Source of the DNA: Corynebacterium jeddahense
Lineage (GTDB): Bacteria > Actinomycetota > Actinomycetes > Mycobacteriales > Mycobacteriaceae
Assembly: GCF_028609865.1 (NCBI RefSeq)
Contig: NZ_CP063194.1
Coordinates: 930,001 to 994,000, forward strand
DNA: 64,000 nt
Reading direction: 5' to 3'
Below, in pieces: positions 49,543 through 58,516 of this stretch. The position numbers and the translations under genes were made by a program. How positions within the stretch are numbered: position 1 is the stretch's first letter; the number at the start of each line of letters is the position of its first letter. Below the pieces are notes generated by a model. That model did no database searches, was not told where the DNA came from, and was given only the letters and a program-made list of their open reading frames with translations.

Positions 49543-50304
49543 GTGAACCTGCTGCGCAACATCAACCCCGTCACCCGCATCCTCGGGCTGGCGCTTCTGA
49601 CCACCCCGCTGATGTTCACGGTGGACTGGGTCTCCGCCGCCTTCGTCATCGCGTTTACGCTGCTCATGGTGCCCATGTGCGGGATGGGCTACGGTCGCTT
49701 TTTCAAGCGGTCCCTGCCGGTGCTTATCGTCGCCCCGCTCGCCGGCATCCCGATGGCGCTCTACGGCCAATCCGGCGGGGAGACGTACCTGCACTGGGGC
49801 CTCATCAACGTCACCGAGCTCTCCGTCTCGCTCGCGGGCGCGATCATCCTGCGCGTCCTCGCCATCGCGCTGCCGGTGGTCGTGCTCTCCGCCGACGTGG
49901 ACCCGACTGATTTAGGCGACGGCCTCGCGCAGGTGCTGCACCTGCCGGAGCGCTTTGTCATCGGTACCGTCGCGGCGCTGCGCATGCTCACCCTGCTACG
50001 CGACGACCTCGACGCGATGCGCCGCTCCCGCCGCGCGCGCGGCATCGCCGACCAGGGCAAGGTCAAGTACTGGTTCTCGCTCGCGTTCGGGCTGCTCGTC
50101 ATGTCGCTGCGCCGCGCCGGCAAGCTCGCCACCGCGATGGAGGCGCGCGGCTTTGGCGGGCCCGGCAAGCGCACGTGGGCCCGCGAATCCAAGCTCGACG
50201 CGCCCGACTGGGCGGTCATGGCGGTGTGCCTCGCCGTGGCGCTCGCGGCGCTCGGGCTGGCCTGGGCAACGGGCGACCTGCGCCCGGTGTGGGCGGCGCG
50301 ATGA
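49543..50304 (+). CDS. ykoC: ECF transporter transmembrane T component (YkoC-like)
   Basis: 253 residues from a GTG immediately after the ATPase stop. About five hydrophobic segments and the coupling-helix Arg motifs: DAMRRSRRARG and LRRAGKLATAMEARGFGG, with the typical A-R-G ends. It couples the ATPase to the S component. Confidence 0.88.
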   Translation: MNLLRNINPVTRILGLALLTTPLMFTVDWVSAAFVIAFTLLMVPMCGMGYGRFFKRSLPVLIVAPLAGIPMALYGQSGGETYLHWGLINVTELSVSLAGAIILRVLAIALPVVVLSADVDPTDLGDGLAQVLHLPERFVIGTVAALRMLTLLRDDLDAMRRSRRARGIADQGKVKYWFSLAFGLLVMSLRRAGKLATAMEARGFGGPGKRTWARESKLDAPDWAVMAVCLAVALAALGLAWATGDLRPVWAAR

Positions 50305-50768
50305 CGTACACCCTGCTCATCGACGGCCCCTCCGGCGCCGGCAAGACGTCCCTCGCCGCGCAGATTGGCGAGGCGCTCGGCATCCAGGTGGTGCACCTCG
50401 ACGACTTCTACCCCGGCTGGGGCGGGCTCGCCGAGGGCGCGCGCATGGTCGCCGAGGACGTGCTCCACCCGGAGCGCCCTGGGTTCTGGCGTTGGGACTG
50501 GGAGCGGGATCGGCCGAGCGAATGGGTGCCGCTCGACCCGGCCGCGGACCTCGTCGTGGAGGGCGTGGGGGCGGTCACGGAGGCGTCGATACGTGCCGCG
50601 CGACGACGCGGCGAGGTGGACACCGTGCGGGTGACCGCGGACGCCGGCACGCGGAAAGCCCGGGCCCTCAACCGGGACCCGGGCTACGCGCCGTGGTGGG
50701 AGATGTGGGCCGCGCAGGAGGCGCTCCTGCCGGCCCTGCCCGTCGACGTCGAGGTCAGGCGGGTGTGA
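50301..50768 (+). CDS. P-loop kinase-like NTPase
   Basis: 155 residues, overlapping the T-component stop by 4 bases (ATGA). Walker A IDGPSGAGKTSLA near residue 5-17; the Asp-rich VVHLDDFYPGWGGLAEGARM follows the uridine/pantothenate-kinase-like pattern. As the last gene of a TPP-regulated thiamine-precursor operon it may phosphorylate the imported substrate, but no thiamine-specific signature is evident. Its 3' end overlaps the convergent ABC ATPase gene by 14 bases. Confidence 0.75.
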   Translation: MTYTLLIDGPSGAGKTSLAAQIGEALGIQVVHLDDFYPGWGGLAEGARMVAEDVLHPERPGFWRWDWERDRPSEWVPLDPAADLVVEGVGAVTEASIRAARRRGEVDTVRVTADAGTRKARALNRDPGYAPWWEMWAAQEALLPALPVDVEVRRV

Positions 50769-52710
50769 CCTCCTCCGGCGCGTAGACGGTGCGCTTGCGG
50801 GAGCGCTCCGCGTCCGGATCGGGCACCGGAATGGCCGACAGCAGCGCCTTGGTGTACGGGTGCTGCGGGCGGTCGAAGACATCGTCCGTGTCGCCGAATT
50901 CCACGAAGTCGCCCTTGTACATCACGGCCACCCGGTCCGAGAGGTGGCGCACCACCGACAGGTCGTGGGCGACGAAGAGGTAGGACAAGCCCAGCTCGCG
51001 CTTGAGCGAATCCAGCAGGTTGATCACGCCGGCCTGGATGGAGACGTCCAGCGCCGAGACGGGCTCGTCCAGCACAATCACCGCGGGGTTGGTGGCGAGC
51101 GCGCGGGCGAGGCCGATGCGTTGGCGCTGGCCGCCGGAGAAGTGGCCGGGGAAGCGGTCCAGCTGCTTCTCGTCCAGGCCCACGGTGCGCATCAGCTCCG
51201 AGATGCGCGCGTCCTTGTCCCCCTCATAGCCGAGGGCGTCGAGCGGCTCCTGGATGATTTCTTTCACCGTCATGCGAGGGTTGAGCGAGCTCATCGGGTC
51301 CTGGAACACCATCTGAATGTTGCGACGCGCCTGCCGGCGCTGCGAGGCTGTCATCGTCGATGCATCCTGGCCGCAGATGACGATACGGGTGTCCTCCGCC
51401 GGCTCGAGGTTCATGATCTCCAGCAGGGTCGTCGTCTTGCCGGAGCCAGACTCGCCGACGATAGCCATGCACTCGCCCGCGCGCACGTCGAAGGAGATGT
51501 GGTTGACCGCCTGCACCGTGCCGATGCGCCGCTTCACCAGCGCGCCCTTGGTCAGCGGGAACTCGCGGTGCAGGTTCTCCACTTCGAGGGTGACCTCGCG
51601 CTCCTCGCGGGGGATGCCTGCGAAAGTGTCCTCCGGCAGCACCGGGGCGGGGAAGAGGGGCTTGCCATCGATGGCGCCGTGCTCGATTTCGTCGTGGCGG
51701 ACGCACGCGACTAGGTGGTCCTCGTCGCCGTCGTTAGGCACGAGCGGCGGCTCCTGGACCAGGCACGCGTCCACGGCGATGGGGCAGCGGGGTGCGAATT
51801 GGCAGCGGTCGGCGACGTCGATCAGCATCGGCGGGTTGCCGTCGATGAAGGTCAGCGGCTCGTTCGACGGCTGATCCACCCGCGGTGTCGACCCCAGCAG
51901 GCCAACGGAGTACGGCATCTTCGGGTTGCCGAAAAGCTGGTGTACCTCCGCCCGCTCCACCGGGCGGCCACCGTACATGACCAGCACGTCGTCCGCGGTG
52001 CCGGCGACAACGCCCATGTCATGGGTGATCATGATGCAGGCCGCGCCCGTTTCGCGCTGCGCCTTCTTAATCACCTCGAGGATCTGAGCTTGGATGGTGA
52101 CGTCGAGTGCGGTCGTCGGCTCGTCGGCGATGAGGACGTTGGGGTTATTCGCGATGGCGATAGCGATGACCACGCGCTGGCGCATGCCGCCGGAGAACTC
52201 GTGGGGGAAGGAGCGCAGACGCTTCTTCGGCTCCGGGATGCCGACGAGGTCGAGCAGCTCCGCTGCGCGCTCCATGGCCTTGGACTTGGAGATGTTGTTG
52301 TGGGCCTGGATGGCCTCCACCAGCTGCGTGCCGATGTCGTAAACGGGGGTGAGCGCCGACAGGGGGTCTTGGAAGATCATGCCGATGCCGTTGCCGCGGA
52401 TCTTTGACATCTCCGCGTCGGTCTTGCCCAGCAGCTCCGTTCCCTCAAACCGCACCGAGCCCGTGACCTTTGCGTATTCGGGGAGTAGGCCCATGACTGC
52501 CAGCGACGTGACGGACTTGCCGGAGCCGGACTCGCCGACGATACCGAGGGTGCGGCCGGGATAGAGGTCGAAGTCGACGCCCCGAACCGCGCGCACGGCG
52601 CCCGCCTCTGAGGGGAAGGAGACGTGCAGGTCGCGGACGGAAAGCACCGGGTCGCCAGCGGACGCGGCGTCGAACCGGCCGGTGTCGGAATTATTGATGC
52701 TGGTTGTCAT
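50755..52710 (-). CDS. Peptide ABC transporter, fused two-domain ATPase (DppD-DppF)
   Basis: 651 residues. N-terminal ATPase: Walker A GESGSGKS, signature SGGMRQRVVIAIAIA, Walker B, followed by the oligopeptide C-terminal cysteine region CQFAPRCPIAVDAC. C-terminal ATPase: Walker A GESGSGKT, signature SGGQRQRIGLARAL, Walker B VIVLDEPVSALD. In most systems these are separate DppD and DppF proteins. It overlaps the permease gene by 4 bases. Confidence 0.92.
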   Translation of the reverse strand: MTTSINNSDTGRFDAASAGDPVLSVRDLHVSFPSEAGAVRAVRGVDFDLYPGRTLGIVGESGSGKSVTSLAVMGLLPEYAKVTGSVRFEGTELLGKTDAEMSKIRGNGIGMIFQDPLSALTPVYDIGTQLVEAIQAHNNISKSKAMERAAELLDLVGIPEPKKRLRSFPHEFSGGMRQRVVIAIAIANNPNVLIADEPTTALDVTIQAQILEVIKKAQRETGAACIMITHDMGVVAGTADDVLVMYGGRPVERAEVHQLFGNPKMPYSVGLLGSTPRVDQPSNEPLTFIDGNPPMLIDVADRCQFAPRCPIAVDACLVQEPPLVPNDGDEDHLVACVRHDEIEHGAIDGKPLFPAPVLPEDTFAGIPREEREVTLEVENLHREFPLTKGALVKRRIGTVQAVNHISFDVRAGECMAIVGESGSGKTTTLLEIMNLEPAEDTRIVICGQDASTMTASQRRQARRNIQMVFQDPMSSLNPRMTVKEIIQEPLDALGYEGDKDARISELMRTVGLDEKQLDRFPGHFSGGQRQRIGLARALATNPAVIVLDEPVSALDVSIQAGVINLLDSLKRELGLSYLFVAHDLSVVRHLSDRVAVMYKGDFVEFGDTDDVFDRPQHPYTKALLSAIPVPDPDAERSRKRTVYAPEEVTPA

Positions 52711-53789
52711 ACTGCGGAGCCTCCGGAGTTCGAGTTCGGGTCGAGCGCGTCACGCAGCCCGTCGGCGATGAACGCCATGGACACGGTGAGCAGGGTCAGG
52801 ATCAGGGCGGGGAAGTAGAACTGCCACGGAGCGGTGATGAGGGTTGCCGTGCCGGTCTGCAGGAGCGTGCCCAGCGAGACGTCCGGAAGCTTCACGCCCA
52901 AGCCGAGGAAGGACAGGGCCGTCTCCGACATAATGGTGGAGACGATACCCAGCATGAGCTGGATGATCAGCAGCGATGCGACGTTCGGAATGACGTGGCG
53001 GACGATGGTTTGCGGCCGGGAGACACCCATAAACTTCGCCGCACGCACGTAGTCGTTCTCCCGGATGGACAGCGACAACGACCAGATCACGCGGGCGGAG
53101 TACATCCAGCCGAACGCGATGAGGACGACGGTGAGCACCTTCCAGTCGCCACCGGAGCCGGAGACCAACAGGGCGATGATGAGGAACGTGGGGACGGCCA
53201 GGAGGAAGTGGATCACTGCCAGAACGACTTTCTCCACACTGCCGCCGTAGAGCGCGGCGCCCGCGCCCACCACGGCGGAGATCGCGGTGGTGGCCACGGC
53301 CGCCGGGATCGCGATGGTCAGCGAGCGACCGAGGCCGTGCACGACTTGGGCGAACAGGTCGTTGCCGGAGTCGGTGGTGCCGAACCAGTGGTCGGAGGAC
53401 GGACCGACGGAGAGGTTGAGGAAGTCGGGCTCCTGGTAGTTCCAGGGGGTCATGAACTTGCCAAACAGTGCGAGCAGCACGAGCAGGAAGAAGATGACCA
53501 GGCCGATCACGGCTGCCTTGTTGCGCATAAAGCGACGCAGGTAGATCTTCGACTTCCGGGTGGCGCGCATCGTGTCGTGGGTGGCGGAACCGCCGTCGCC
53601 ACGCTTGGGGCGCGCGGCGGCGGTCTTGTCCGCCTCCTTGCTCATCACACCGTCAGCCTGGCGGCCGGTTTCGGAGATCGAGGTGAGATCGTTGACCGGC
53701 ATGTTGGCGTGCATGCCAAGCTCGGTGGAGCTGTGCGCCCGCGGATCCTTGAGCCGGCGCGCTTCGTTGCGTGGGGTATTCGGTGCCAT
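52707..53789 (-). CDS. Peptide ABC transporter permease (DppC-like)
   Basis: 360 residues. Long ~85-residue cytoplasmic N-terminus, then a hydrophobic span (AAVIGLVIFFLLVLLALFG), the binding-protein-dependent transport core (TIVRHVIPNVASLLIIQL-like EAA segment) and ALSFLGLGVKLP. It is 12 bases downstream of the DppB-like gene and overlaps the ATPase gene. Confidence 0.9.
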   Translation of the reverse strand: MAPNTPRNEARRLKDPRAHSSTELGMHANMPVNDLTSISETGRQADGVMSKEADKTAAARPKRGDGGSATHDTMRATRKSKIYLRRFMRNKAAVIGLVIFFLLVLLALFGKFMTPWNYQEPDFLNLSVGPSSDHWFGTTDSGNDLFAQVVHGLGRSLTIAIPAAVATTAISAVVGAGAALYGGSVEKVVLAVIHFLLAVPTFLIIALLVSGSGGDWKVLTVVLIAFGWMYSARVIWSLSLSIRENDYVRAAKFMGVSRPQTIVRHVIPNVASLLIIQLMLGIVSTIMSETALSFLGLGVKLPDVSLGTLLQTGTATLITAPWQFYFPALILTLLTVSMAFIADGLRDALDPNSNSGGSAV

Positions 53790-53801
53790 GGTCGATGCTC
53801 C

Positions 53802-54785
53802 TTAGCTCACGCGCACGCGCGGGTCGAGGGCGACGACGATCAGGTCGGCGAGGATCGCGGAGACCGCGGTCATGGCCGCGCCGAAGGCCGCAACGACGAC
53901 GACGCCGTTGACGTCGTTGCGCGTGATCGTCTGGATGAAGTACTGGCCCATGCCCTGCCATGCGAAGATGCGCTCGGTCATCACCGCGCCGGTGAAGACG
54001 CCGGGCACGGAGAAGGCGACGGAGGTGGCCACGGGGATGAGCGAGGTGCGCAGCGCGTGGCGGCGCACCGCTTGCGACTTGGTCAGGCCCTTCGCGCGAG
54101 CCGTGCGCACGTAGTCCGCGTTGAGGTTGTCCAGCAAGAGGGTGCGCTGCATGAAGTGGTAGCCGGCGTAGGAGATGATCAGCAGCGACAGCGTCGGCAG
54201 CACGAGGTGCTGAGCGTAATCGACCATCTTGTTGCCAAGGCCCTGCACGCCAGGGGTCGAGGCGCCGGTGACGTAGAAGATGCGCTTCCCAGTCCACTCG
54301 TTAACCTTCAGGCCGAGCCAGACCACCGCGATCGAGGCCACGACGACGTGGATGTTCATGGTGATGATCGAGATACCCTGCCACACGCGGTCCGCCCGCT
54401 TGTACTGGCGCGACGCGGTGTAGACGCCGAGCGCCACGCCCACGACGATGGAGAGCAGGGTGGCGAGCAGGGTCAGCTGTGCCGAGACCCAGATGCGGTA
54501 GGAAACCTGCTCGTTGACGGAGTCCCCGAGCGGGGATTTGCCCCAGTCCCAGTGGAGGAGGATGCCGGTGAGCCAGTTCCACCAGCGCTCCATGATCGGG
54601 GTGTTCGGGCTCAGGTTGAGGGGTTCAAGCAGGGCGTCGATTTGGTCGTCGGCAAGTGGAGGGCGGCGTCCGAAGTAGTTGGCGCGGGGGTCGAGGAAAA
54701 AGCTGGCGAGGAAGTAGGTGAGGTTTGTGGCCAGAAAGACGATCAGGCCCCAACTCAGCGTTTTCCTAAACAGATAGCGAAACAT
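53802..54785 (-). CDS. Peptide ABC transporter permease (DppB-like)
   Basis: 327 residues. N-terminal MFRYLFRKTLSWGLIVFLAT followed by a large extracytoplasmic region, then six-span permease core with the EAA-type loop (RTARAKGLTKSQAVRRHALR). Paired with DppC-like gene. A hairpin lies between it and the binding-protein gene upstream. Confidence 0.9.
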   Translation of the reverse strand: MFRYLFRKTLSWGLIVFLATNLTYFLASFFLDPRANYFGRRPPLADDQIDALLEPLNLSPNTPIMERWWNWLTGILLHWDWGKSPLGDSVNEQVSYRIWVSAQLTLLATLLSIVVGVALGVYTASRQYKRADRVWQGISIITMNIHVVVASIAVVWLGLKVNEWTGKRIFYVTGASTPGVQGLGNKMVDYAQHLVLPTLSLLIISYAGYHFMQRTLLLDNLNADYVRTARAKGLTKSQAVRRHALRTSLIPVATSVAFSVPGVFTGAVMTERIFAWQGMGQYFIQTITRNDVNGVVVVAAFGAAMTAVSAILADLIVVALDPRVRVS

Positions 54786-54877
54786 CTGGTCTCTCAGTTC
54801 CGGGGTGAGCGGGTGTGGGGTTCGCGGGCGGGTGCGTGACGCGGGAAGGCGGAGCGAGGGGGGCGGGAAAACGAACT

Positions 54878-54917
54878 GCGCAAGCCCGCCCAGCGCTCAT
54901 GCGGGGCGGGCTTGCGC
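54878..54917 (-). terminator. hairpin between binding-protein and permease genes
   Basis: GCGCAAGCCCGCC pairs perfectly with GGCGGGCTTGCGC (54878-54890 and 54905-54917) around a ~14-base loop. There is no T-run. In transporter operons such a stem-loop usually protects the binding-protein mRNA or attenuates the distal genes, giving excess binding protein. Confidence 0.75.
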
Positions 54918-54955
54918 CTACTGCGGCGTTTCCACGCGGTCAACGGCTCCGGCGG

Positions 54956-56659
54956 TTACTTCGCCCAGCCGATGTTCTCCACCGGCAGCACGGCGAAGGA
55001 GTTCGCACCGAAGTTGGCCAAGCCCTTCTTCGTGGCCACGATGGCGGGGCCGTTGGCGTAAGGCATGATGCCGTACTCCTTCAGCGCCTCCTTCTCCAGC
55101 TCGTTGGCGCGCTTGATCTGCTCGTCCGCCGTCGGCAGCTTCTGCAGTTCCTCGATCTTCTTGTCCATCTCCGGCGAGCCGGTGCCGGACTTGTTCAGCT
55201 CGGAGTCGGAGGCGTAGATCTGGCCGAAGTACGCGACGCCGAACGGGTCGGAGGAGCTGAAGCCGGACATAAACAGGTCGAAGTCGCGCTCAGACGTCAC
55301 CTTGGAGAAGTCGGAGCTCGGGCGTTCCTCCACCTGCACGTCCACGCCGATGTTGCGCAGCATCGCCTGCAGCGCCGTCGTGGTGGCCTGGACCATCGGC
55401 GAGTCGCCCAGGGTGACAAAGCGCACAGACAGCGGCTTCGACTCGTCGTAGCCGGCCTCCTTGAGCAGCTGCTTCGCCTTCTCCGGGTCGTACTTCACGA
55501 GCTCGCCAAAGTTGTCCTCGTAGCCTTCCTGCGTCTGGTACAAGTTGAACGAGCCCGGGAGATCCTCCGTGTAGCCGAGGCCCTGGAAGCGGATCGCCGC
55601 GAGCTGCTCGCGGTCGATGCCGGTCATGATCGCCTCGCGCACCTTCGGGTCGCCCAGGCCCGGGGCGGTCGAGTTGATCGTGAGCAGGTAGGTCGCCGGG
55701 TTGAGTGCTGTGCGGATGTCAATCGCGTCACCCATCTCCTTCGCGGTGGCCAGGCGGTCGCGCGAGCCCACGCCGGTCGCGTCGATCTCGCCGGCGCGGA
55801 AGGCGTTGAGGGAGGCCTGATCCTCCATCTGGCGGTAGGTGATCTTGTCCAGCTTCGCCGGCTCGCCCCACCACTTCTCGTTGCGCACGAAGGTGGCGGT
55901 ACCGGTTTCAAAGTCCACGTTCTCCACCTTGAACGGGCCCGCGCCCCACTCCGGGTGCACCTTCTTCAGGTAACCGTTCATGAACGTGTCGGCGTTCTTG
56001 ACCTGCGGCGGCACAAGGCTGTCAAACAGGCCTTCCCACCACGGGTAAGCCTGCTTGAACGTGACCACAGCCTGCTTGTCGTCCGCGCCGCGGGTGACAG
56101 ATTCGATGAGCTCGTAGCCGTCGGTGGAGTTAACCTGCACATCCGGGTTGGTGCCGTTGTTGAACTTCCAGGTGTTCTCGTACGCGGTCCAGTCGATCGG
56201 GGTCCCGTCGTTGTACACGGCCTGCGGGTTGATGGTGTAGGTGACCACCGTCTTGCCGTCCTTGGTCTCGTCCTTGACGTCGGTGAGGTAGTCGGGGTTC
56301 GGGTGGTAGGTGCCGTCGCCGTCGTAAAGCGAGAGCTGCGGGTTGTATTTCGTCCACAGCGTGCGCGTGTACAGGTTCATGTTCGCGTGGAAGACGTTCT
56401 GCTGCTCCGCGATCTCGGTGATGGCCAGTGTCAGCTCGCCGCCGTCCTTGATCTGGTCGCGCTCCATGGGGTTGTAGTCGCCCGCGGGCTTGATGTCGAG
56501 CTGGTCACCGGACTTGTTGTCCGACTTGGAGTTCGCGGTCTCCTGGGCGGAGTTGCCTGCGGTCGTGTTCTCGGAGTCTCCGTCCGAGGAGCAGGAGGCG
56601 AGGACGAGGGACAGTGAGGAGAGGCCGGCGAGAGCCGCAACGCGGAGGCGCTTGCTCAT
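54956..56659 (-). CDS. Peptide-binding lipoprotein (DppA/OppA-like)
   Basis: 567 residues from the ATG at 56659 (MSKRLRVAALAGLSSLSLVL), after GAAAGGAACC. Lipobox LASC. The SBP_bac_5 family fold shows YTINPQAVYNDGTPIDWTAY, REAIMTGIDREQLAAI and the family's C-terminal helices. It would bind oligopeptides outside and deliver them to the permeases. An IS256-family element starts 67 bases upstream of the start, separating the gene from its original upstream region. Confidence 0.9.
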   Translation of the reverse strand: MSKRLRVAALAGLSSLSLVLASCSSDGDSENTTAGNSAQETANSKSDNKSGDQLDIKPAGDYNPMERDQIKDGGELTLAITEIAEQQNVFHANMNLYTRTLWTKYNPQLSLYDGDGTYHPNPDYLTDVKDETKDGKTVVTYTINPQAVYNDGTPIDWTAYENTWKFNNGTNPDVQVNSTDGYELIESVTRGADDKQAVVTFKQAYPWWEGLFDSLVPPQVKNADTFMNGYLKKVHPEWGAGPFKVENVDFETGTATFVRNEKWWGEPAKLDKITYRQMEDQASLNAFRAGEIDATGVGSRDRLATAKEMGDAIDIRTALNPATYLLTINSTAPGLGDPKVREAIMTGIDREQLAAIRFQGLGYTEDLPGSFNLYQTQEGYEDNFGELVKYDPEKAKQLLKEAGYDESKPLSVRFVTLGDSPMVQATTTALQAMLRNIGVDVQVEERPSSDFSKVTSERDFDLFMSGFSSSDPFGVAYFGQIYASDSELNKSGTGSPEMDKKIEELQKLPTADEQIKRANELEKEALKEYGIMPYANGPAIVATKKGLANFGANSFAVLPVENIGWAK

Positions 56660-56718
56660 GGTCTGGTTCCTTTCGATGGTCGTCCGTTCGCAGAAAGCAT
56701 TGCGACGGTTGCCCAAGG

Positions 56719-56726
56719 GCGGGCTG
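56719..56726. repeat. target-site duplication, left (GCGGGCTG)
   Basis: Eight bases identical to 58168-58175 on either side of the IS256-family element; 8-9 bp duplications are normal for the family. Confidence 0.85.
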
Positions 56727-58167
56727 GAGGGTGTCAGGAAGTTTGTGTGTGAGGCTCTGATTGAGAAGGAGTTTCACCGATAATGACTACGGTGTCACCG
56801 AAGAAGAACCATGACCCGGCGAGGGTCAACGAGATCAGCGAGAAGCTGATGGAAAATCCTGAGCTCGCCAGTTTGATCAGTGAACTGTCGACCTCGGCTG
56901 ATGATGCAAGCGAGCTGGTCAAAGGCTTGCTGCAGGCATCGATCAACGCTGGTTTGCAGGCGGAGATGGATGCGCATTTGGGTTACGGCCATTCCGACCG
57001 CAAGGCGAAAGCCCAGGTGGAAACCGGGCGGGGCAGCAATCACCGCAACGGGTCGTACACCAAGACCGTCGATTCTGGCTACGGCCCGGTGGAAGTGACT
57101 GTGCCCAGGGATCGTGCCGGCACGTTTACTCCCCGGATGGTGCCGAAAGGTGCACGCCGACTCACAGAGCTCGACGACATGATCGTCTCGCTGTACGCCG
57201 GCGGGATGACCGTGCGCGATATTCAGCACCATTTAGCGACCACCCTTGGGGTGGATATGAGCCCGGATACGATCAGCACCATTACCGATGCGGTCTTGGA
57301 AGAGGTCATGATCTGGCAGAACCGTCAGCTCGATGAGTTTTACCCGGTGATCTTCCTCGACGCGCTGCGCGTGAAGATCCGTGATGGCCACCGCGTGGTC
57401 AACAAGGCTTGCTACATGGCGGTTGGTGTCGACATGGACGGCATCAAGCACATCCTGGGATTGTGGATCGCGGACAATGAAGGCGCTGCATTCTGGGCAT
57501 CGGTGTGCGCGGATCTGGCCAACCGCGGTGTCCAGGACGTGTTCATCGTGTGCTGCGACGGACTCAAAGGCTTGCCGGAAGCTGTCGAGGCAACCTGGCC
57601 GAATTCGATGGTGCAGACCTGCATTGTGCACCTGATTCGGGCTGCGAACCGGTGGGTGTCGTATCAGGACCGCAAGGGAGTTTCCCGTGCGCTGCGTGAG
57701 GTCTACACGGCCGCCAACGAAGACACCGCACGTGCCAGCCTGGATGCGTTCGAGACCAGTGAACTCGGCCGGAAATACCCGCAGTCGGTCAAAGTTTGGC
57801 GTGATGCGTGGGAGCGGTTCGTGCCGTTTCTGCAGTTCCCGCCGGCGGCACGACGGGTGCTCTACACCACGAATTCGATCGAGTCGCTCAATGCTGAATT
57901 GCGTAAAGCTACCCGTAACCGGGGCCAATTCCCGAACGATACTGCGGCGCTGAAAACGCTGTGGCTGATGATCTGCAACATCGAAGACAAGCGCGCCGCC
58001 CAGCGAGCGAGGAAAGCGAAGCGCGAGATTGAATGCAACGGCTATATTGAAGGAGCGAAAGCCACCGGGTGGAAACAAGCCATCAACCAACTAGCCGTGG
58101 CTTACCCCGACCGATTCGCGGACTACTTGTAAACCAAACCCCCGCACACAAAGAATCGGACACTCTC
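56727..58167 (+). mobile_element. IS256-family insertion sequence, complete
   Basis: 1,441 bases with imperfect terminal inverted repeats (left GAGGGTGTC...TTTGTGTG, right GAGAGTGTCCGA...TTTGTGTG read inward), a single intact transposase gene and an 8-base target duplication (GCGGGCTG). It lies upstream of the peptide-binding-protein gene with its own gene pointing away, so peptide-transporter expression must now start within the element's edge or read through it. Confidence 0.9.
56783..58132 (+). CDS. IS256-family transposase
   Basis: 449 residues. Mutator-type transposase: AEMDAHLGYGHSDRKAKAQV and GNHRNGSYTKTVDSGYGPVEV-type N-terminal regions; DDE residues in VIFLDALRVKIRDG (first Asp), VFIVCCDGLKGLPEAV (second Asp) and NSIESLNAELRKATRNRG (Glu). 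Complete with a stop 35 bases from the right end, so likely active. Confidence 0.95.
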   Translation: MTTVSPKKNHDPARVNEISEKLMENPELASLISELSTSADDASELVKGLLQASINAGLQAEMDAHLGYGHSDRKAKAQVETGRGSNHRNGSYTKTVDSGYGPVEVTVPRDRAGTFTPRMVPKGARRLTELDDMIVSLYAGGMTVRDIQHHLATTLGVDMSPDTISTITDAVLEEVMIWQNRQLDEFYPVIFLDALRVKIRDGHRVVNKACYMAVGVDMDGIKHILGLWIADNEGAAFWASVCADLANRGVQDVFIVCCDGLKGLPEAVEATWPNSMVQTCIVHLIRAANRWVSYQDRKGVSRALREVYTAANEDTARASLDAFETSELGRKYPQSVKVWRDAWERFVPFLQFPPAARRVLYTTNSIESLNAELRKATRNRGQFPNDTAALKTLWLMICNIEDKRAAQRARKAKREIECNGYIEGAKATGWKQAINQLAVAYPDRFADYL

Positions 58168-58175
58168 GCGGGCTG
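58168..58175. repeat. target-site duplication, right (GCGGGCTG)
   Basis: Identical to 56719-56726. Confidence 0.85.
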
Positions 58176-58461
58176 TGGGTCCGGAGGGAGCCTCCGGCGG
58201 CTCCTGCATCACCGACTGGGTCCGCCGAGCATCGGGATGGGTCCCGGCGCTCGGTGAACAGGACGTGAATCAGGTTGTGCACAACGTACACCAGGTGTCA
58301 TGCAGTTCACATTAATTTTCAAAAGTATTTTGCGGTTTATGCGAGAAAGCTTCCCAAAATTTTTCCGCCATGTTGAGTATCCCCAGTACACGGCGGTTCA
58401 TAAATGACATGACAAATAGCTGTCGAACGACAGAAAAATTTGAATGATTTTCGGGAAAGCT
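58176..58461 (-). promoter_or_regulatory. displaced upstream region of the peptide transporter operon
   Basis: No convincing gene in this 286-base stretch. Read on the minus strand it was upstream of the peptide-binding-protein gene before the IS256 insertion. It has an AT-rich part (58310-58450), a GlxR/CRP-like site TGTCATGCAGTTCACA at 58296-58311 (one mismatch to TGTGA-N6-TCACA), and a perfect small hairpin CCGGAGG-GAG-CCTCCGG at 58181-58197 next to the insertion point. The site assignment is inference. Confidence 0.5.
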
Positions 58462-58494
58462 AAAAACCCACCCGTCGATTCCGGCGGGTGGGTG
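58462..58494 (-). terminator. terminator of the DUF402 gene
   Basis: ACCCACCCG and CGGGTGGGT pair (58467-58475 and 58485-58493). On the minus strand the stem is followed by TTTTTAGC, a typical intrinsic terminator, 22 bases after the DUF402 stop. Confidence 0.85.
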
Positions 58495-58516
58495 AACGGA
58501 AAGTGAACGGACGGGT

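Noticed and set aside
47113-49794. 893-codon open frame on the minus strand
   Set aside because: Antisense to the riboswitch and ECF transporter genes, low-complexity, no homology-like pattern.
52704-54839. 711-codon open frame on the plus strand
   Set aside because: Antisense to the peptide transporter permeases.
58209-58391. 60-codon open frame upstream of the displaced peptide transporter region
   Set aside because: No ribosome-binding site, no recognisable pattern; lies in an AT-rich control region.
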